A stretch of 5,844 nucleotides of DNA from Candidatus Aenigmatarchaeota archaeon (GTDB taxonomy: Archaea > Aenigmatarchaeota > Aenigmatarchaeia > QMZS01), in NCBI GenBank assembly GCA_030620695.1, contig JAUXEA010000031.1, positions 1 through 5,844 on the forward strand, in the 5' to 3' direction. The notes under the pieces are model-generated. The model had not been told where the DNA came from and made no database searches. It saw only the letters and a list, made by a program, of their open reading frames with translations. The position numbers were made by a program, and so were the translations under genes. Below are positions 4,579 to 5,844 of this stretch, piece after piece. Every line of letters starts with the position of its first letter. The stretch's first letter is position 1.

Positions 4579-4995
4579 CTAAAACCCCAAATCAAAAACC
4601 TTCCTGAAAATTAAACTGGATATTATTGAAACAATAATATAAATTCCTAACCATCCCAGCCCATTTCCAATAAACGGTAAAGAGAAAGGCAATTGTATAA
4701 GAGTACCATCACTGCAGAAAGTAGACAACAAAAAGAAAACACATAAGACAACAACACTTGAAAACATCATTGGCTTCATTGTCTGGCCCATCATTTTCTT
4801 CTGGATTTCAAAACTTTTTGACATTAGTTCATTGACTTTTTTTGTGTCCTGTTTGAATTCTTTCATTTCTTTACTTATTTTCTTTGTTTCTGCTTTTAGT
4901 GATTTCACCAGGTCAACATCCGTAAATTTTTTCTGAATCAGGGTTGCAACTAAAGTTGCGCCAACTGAAACCAAACCAACAATTACTATCTCCAT
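4579..4995 (-). CDS. DUF106/EMC3-TMCO1 family membrane insertase (YidC-like)
   Basis: This small membrane protein has the layout of archaeal DUF106 proteins, relatives of eukaryotic EMC3 and TMCO1 and of bacterial YidC/Oxa1. The family is thought to help insert proteins into the cytoplasmic membrane. From the ATG at 4995 it has 138 residues. A first membrane helix covers residues 1-20, followed by a charged coiled-coil hairpin (28-70, rich in Lys, Glu and Met). Then come membrane helices at about 75-93 and 112-131. The C-terminal GLGWLGIYIIVSIISSLIFRK stretch (112-132, in two parts GLGWLGIYII and VSIISSLIFRK) is the family signature. A longer frame starts with TTG at 5004, but ATG 4995 is preferred: it lies one base after the rpl44e stop, and an AGGTGG ribosome-binding-like sequence sits 12 bases upstream. 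The tight coupling implies co-translation with rpl44e. Helix 2 carries a Cys and the following loop another, not known to matter. Confidence 0.85.
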   Translation of the reverse strand: MEIVIVGLVSVGATLVATLIQKKFTDVDLVKSLKAETKKISKEMKEFKQDTKKVNELMSKSFEIQKKMMGQTMKPMMFSSVVVLCVFFLLSTFCSDGTLIQLPFSLPFIGNGLGWLGIYIIVSIISSLIFRKVFDLGF

Positions 4996-4996
4996 T

Positions 4997-5275
4997 TTAA
5001 ACAAATTCCACCTTTTTTATTCTGAAACCTTTCCCAATAATATTTTGTTTCCCGCATTCTTTGCAAATATATCTTAAATCAAGTTTTGTTGTTGGTTTCC
5101 CCCTTCCTTTCGGCTTTTTTGCGGGGAAAGAACCATAACCATCAATTTTTCTCAGGTGTCTTCTCTGTCCAACAGCAAGAGTTCGTCTTGGTTTATTCTT
5201 GACTCTCTTTACTTTCTGGACTGTATATTTTTTGCAATACTTGCAATACTTTTTTTGTTCTTTTGGAATTTTCAT
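4997..5275 (-). CDS. rpl44e: Large ribosomal subunit protein L44e
   Basis: L44e is a zinc-ribbon protein of the archaeal and eukaryotic large ribosomal subunit, near the E site. The 92-residue length is normal. It begins with MKIPKEQKKYCKYCKKYTVQ, typical for the family. Two CxxC pairs bind zinc: CKYC at 11-14 and CKEC at 71-74. The long basic loop between them (residues 21-65) contains RRTLAVGQRRHLRKIDGYG (30-48), followed by FPAKKPKGRGKPTTK (50-64). The ATG at 5275 is the only sensible start. No Shine-Dalgarno sequence precedes it; AT-rich sequence (about 5281-5300) could hold a promoter. It lies 30 bases after the 129-residue gene and one base before the DUF106 gene. L44e often pairs with S27e in archaea; S27e is not in this window. 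Confidence 0.96.
   Translation of the reverse strand: MKIPKEQKKYCKYCKKYTVQKVKRVKNKPRRTLAVGQRRHLRKIDGYGSFPAKKPKGRGKPTTKLDLRYICKECGKQNIIGKGFRIKKVEFV
5008..5013 (-). promoter_or_regulatory. Ribosome binding site deciding the DUF106 start
   Basis: AGGTGG on the minus strand, inside the end of rpl44e, matches the archaeal Shine-Dalgarno core (GGAGGTGAT). It stands 12 bases before the ATG at 4995 but only three before the alternative TTG at 5004, so it favours the ATG. Confidence 0.45.
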
Positions 5276-5305
5276 AAAAGTATATTAATATAATTTATTA
5301 TTATC

Positions 5306-5695
5306 TTAATTTGGTTTCATTGGATTATCTACATACAATTCTGTTGGCAGGTTTTGATACCACCCCCAACCTTCATCAGATAACCTGCGAAGAATATATG
5401 GAATTTTTACAGAACCACCATTTTTAGAGCAATAATTATGAACCTCTATTTGAAAGTCTTGTTGTGTCATCCCATTATTATAAAAATTCTTAAGGAGGTC
5501 TTCTGCAAAGTTTACACCATCTTCAACAGTTTTCCAATATCTATCTCCATATCCTGATTTTGTATTTCCATAGCGTTCTCTGTTAAAACTTTTAAAATGT
5601 CGGAATGAACCCGGATTTTTAGTTGGAGATAAGTTTTTTTCCTGTAGTCTATCCATTTTCTTACTACTCCGCAAACTCCTATTATATTTTACCAT
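5306..5695 (-). CDS. Uncharacterised 129-aa protein
   Basis: I do not recognise a family. The N-terminal half is basic and polar, rich in Arg, Lys, Ser and Asn (residues 1-50), and probably flexible. It may contact nucleic acid, which is inference from charge only. The C-terminal half looks folded: helices at about 55-71 (WKTVEDGVNFAEDLLKNF) and 77-91, a segment KIPYILRRLSDEGWGWYQ (97-114) with several aromatic residues, and a short tail. There is a single Cys (89) and no membrane segment. The ATG at 5695 follows a TATA-like element; Met14 is a possible later start. It lies 30 bases before rpl44e on the same strand, so it may share its transcript. Amino acid composition and length support a real gene, but no function can be given. 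Confidence 0.72.
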   Translation of the reverse strand: MVKYNRSLRSSKKMDRLQEKNLSPTKNPGSFRHFKSFNRERYGNTKSGYGDRYWKTVEDGVNFAEDLLKNFYNNGMTQQDFQIEVHNYCSKNGGSVKIPYILRRLSDEGWGWYQNLPTELYVDNPMKPN

Positions 5696-5703
5696 AAGAT
5701 AAT

Positions 5704-5723
5704 TAATATAAATTATTTATACT
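5704..5723. promoter_or_regulatory. Probable divergent promoter region
   Basis: The spacer between the divergent starts at 5695 (minus) and 5764 (plus) holds AGTATAAATA on the minus strand (5713-5722). It ends about 18 to 27 bases before the minus-strand ATG, the right distance for a TATA box of a leaderless transcript. The same tract read on the plus strand (ATTTATAC) could serve the other gene with a leader of about 20 bases. Confidence 0.4.
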
Positions 5724-5763
5724 CAATATTTGATTAATAACCTTTGAAAAACTAAATCTAATA

Positions 5764-5844
5764 ATGCGAAGGCTACTTGGAATAATCATAGGTATAATAT
5801 TATTTTTTGGAGTAATCTTCTTTTTAGGTGGGGTTGAAATTATC
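5764..5844 (+). CDS. Start of a membrane protein gene (3' end outside window)
   Basis: An ATG opens a frame that stays open for 27 codons to the window edge. It encodes MRRLLG followed by an almost unbroken hydrophobic stretch of Ile, Leu, Phe and Val (residues 4-23). Two arginines before a hydrophobic helix are typical of a signal anchor or first membrane segment. No Shine-Dalgarno sequence is seen. The family cannot be named from this fragment. The lack of any competing frame and the divergent promoter region support a real gene. Confidence 0.5.
   Translation, partial: MRRLLGIIIGIILFFGVIFFLGGVEII

Noticed and set aside
4579..5004. TTG start at 5004 for the DUF106 protein
   Set aside because: It would overlap rpl44e and leaves only three bases after the ribosome-binding-like AGGTGG, while ATG 4995 is well placed and immediately follows the rpl44e stop.

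Overview
The window looks like part of a small, AT-rich archaeal genome. The markers are an archaeal-type aspartyl-tRNA synthetase C-terminus, ribosomal proteins L32e and L44e (absent from bacteria), an archaeal-type UMP kinase, a type 2 methionine aminopeptidase, a DUF106/EMC3-type membrane protein, and a tRNA gene cut by introns with bulge-helix-bulge splice sites. Short genes, tight spacing, scattered ribosomal genes and few Shine-Dalgarno sequences suggest a DPANN lineage (Woesearchaeota/Pacearchaeota-like). That placement is inference from style, not from a marker gene.

Plus strand, left part (1-1550). The end of aspS (1-307) is followed by the most remarkable locus, a tRNA-Gln(UUG) gene at 365-612. 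Only 73 of its 248 bp are exon. Three introns interrupt the D-loop, the canonical anticodon-loop site 37/38, and the T-loop (59/60). Each has a four-base-pair central helix with three-base bulges at its splice sites and a stable hairpin in its body. Removing all three gives a fully regular cloverleaf. A likely two-gene unit follows: an unrecognised coiled-coil protein (692-1141) and a DUF3467 protein (1157-1498).

Minus strand, right part (5695 down to 1549). The first group is an unrecognised 129-residue protein, rpl44e and a DUF106/EMC3-like insertase, with rpl44e and the insertase one base apart. After a 171-base spacer come a DUF368 polyprenyl-phosphate transporter-like protein, map, rpl32e and pyrH. 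The only conventional start codon for pyrH lies 55 bases inside rpl32e; alignment to the family suggests an AUA or AUU start right at the rpl32e stop. The right edge (5764-5844, plus strand) opens a new gene for a membrane protein.

Functionally this is core informational and housekeeping content: charging and supply of tRNA, ribosome assembly, N-terminal methionine removal, membrane protein insertion, lipid-carrier recycling and pyrimidine nucleotide synthesis. No mobile element, CRISPR array or defence system is visible. The interest lies in the triple-intron tRNA, the pyrH start and a few uncharacterised small proteins.
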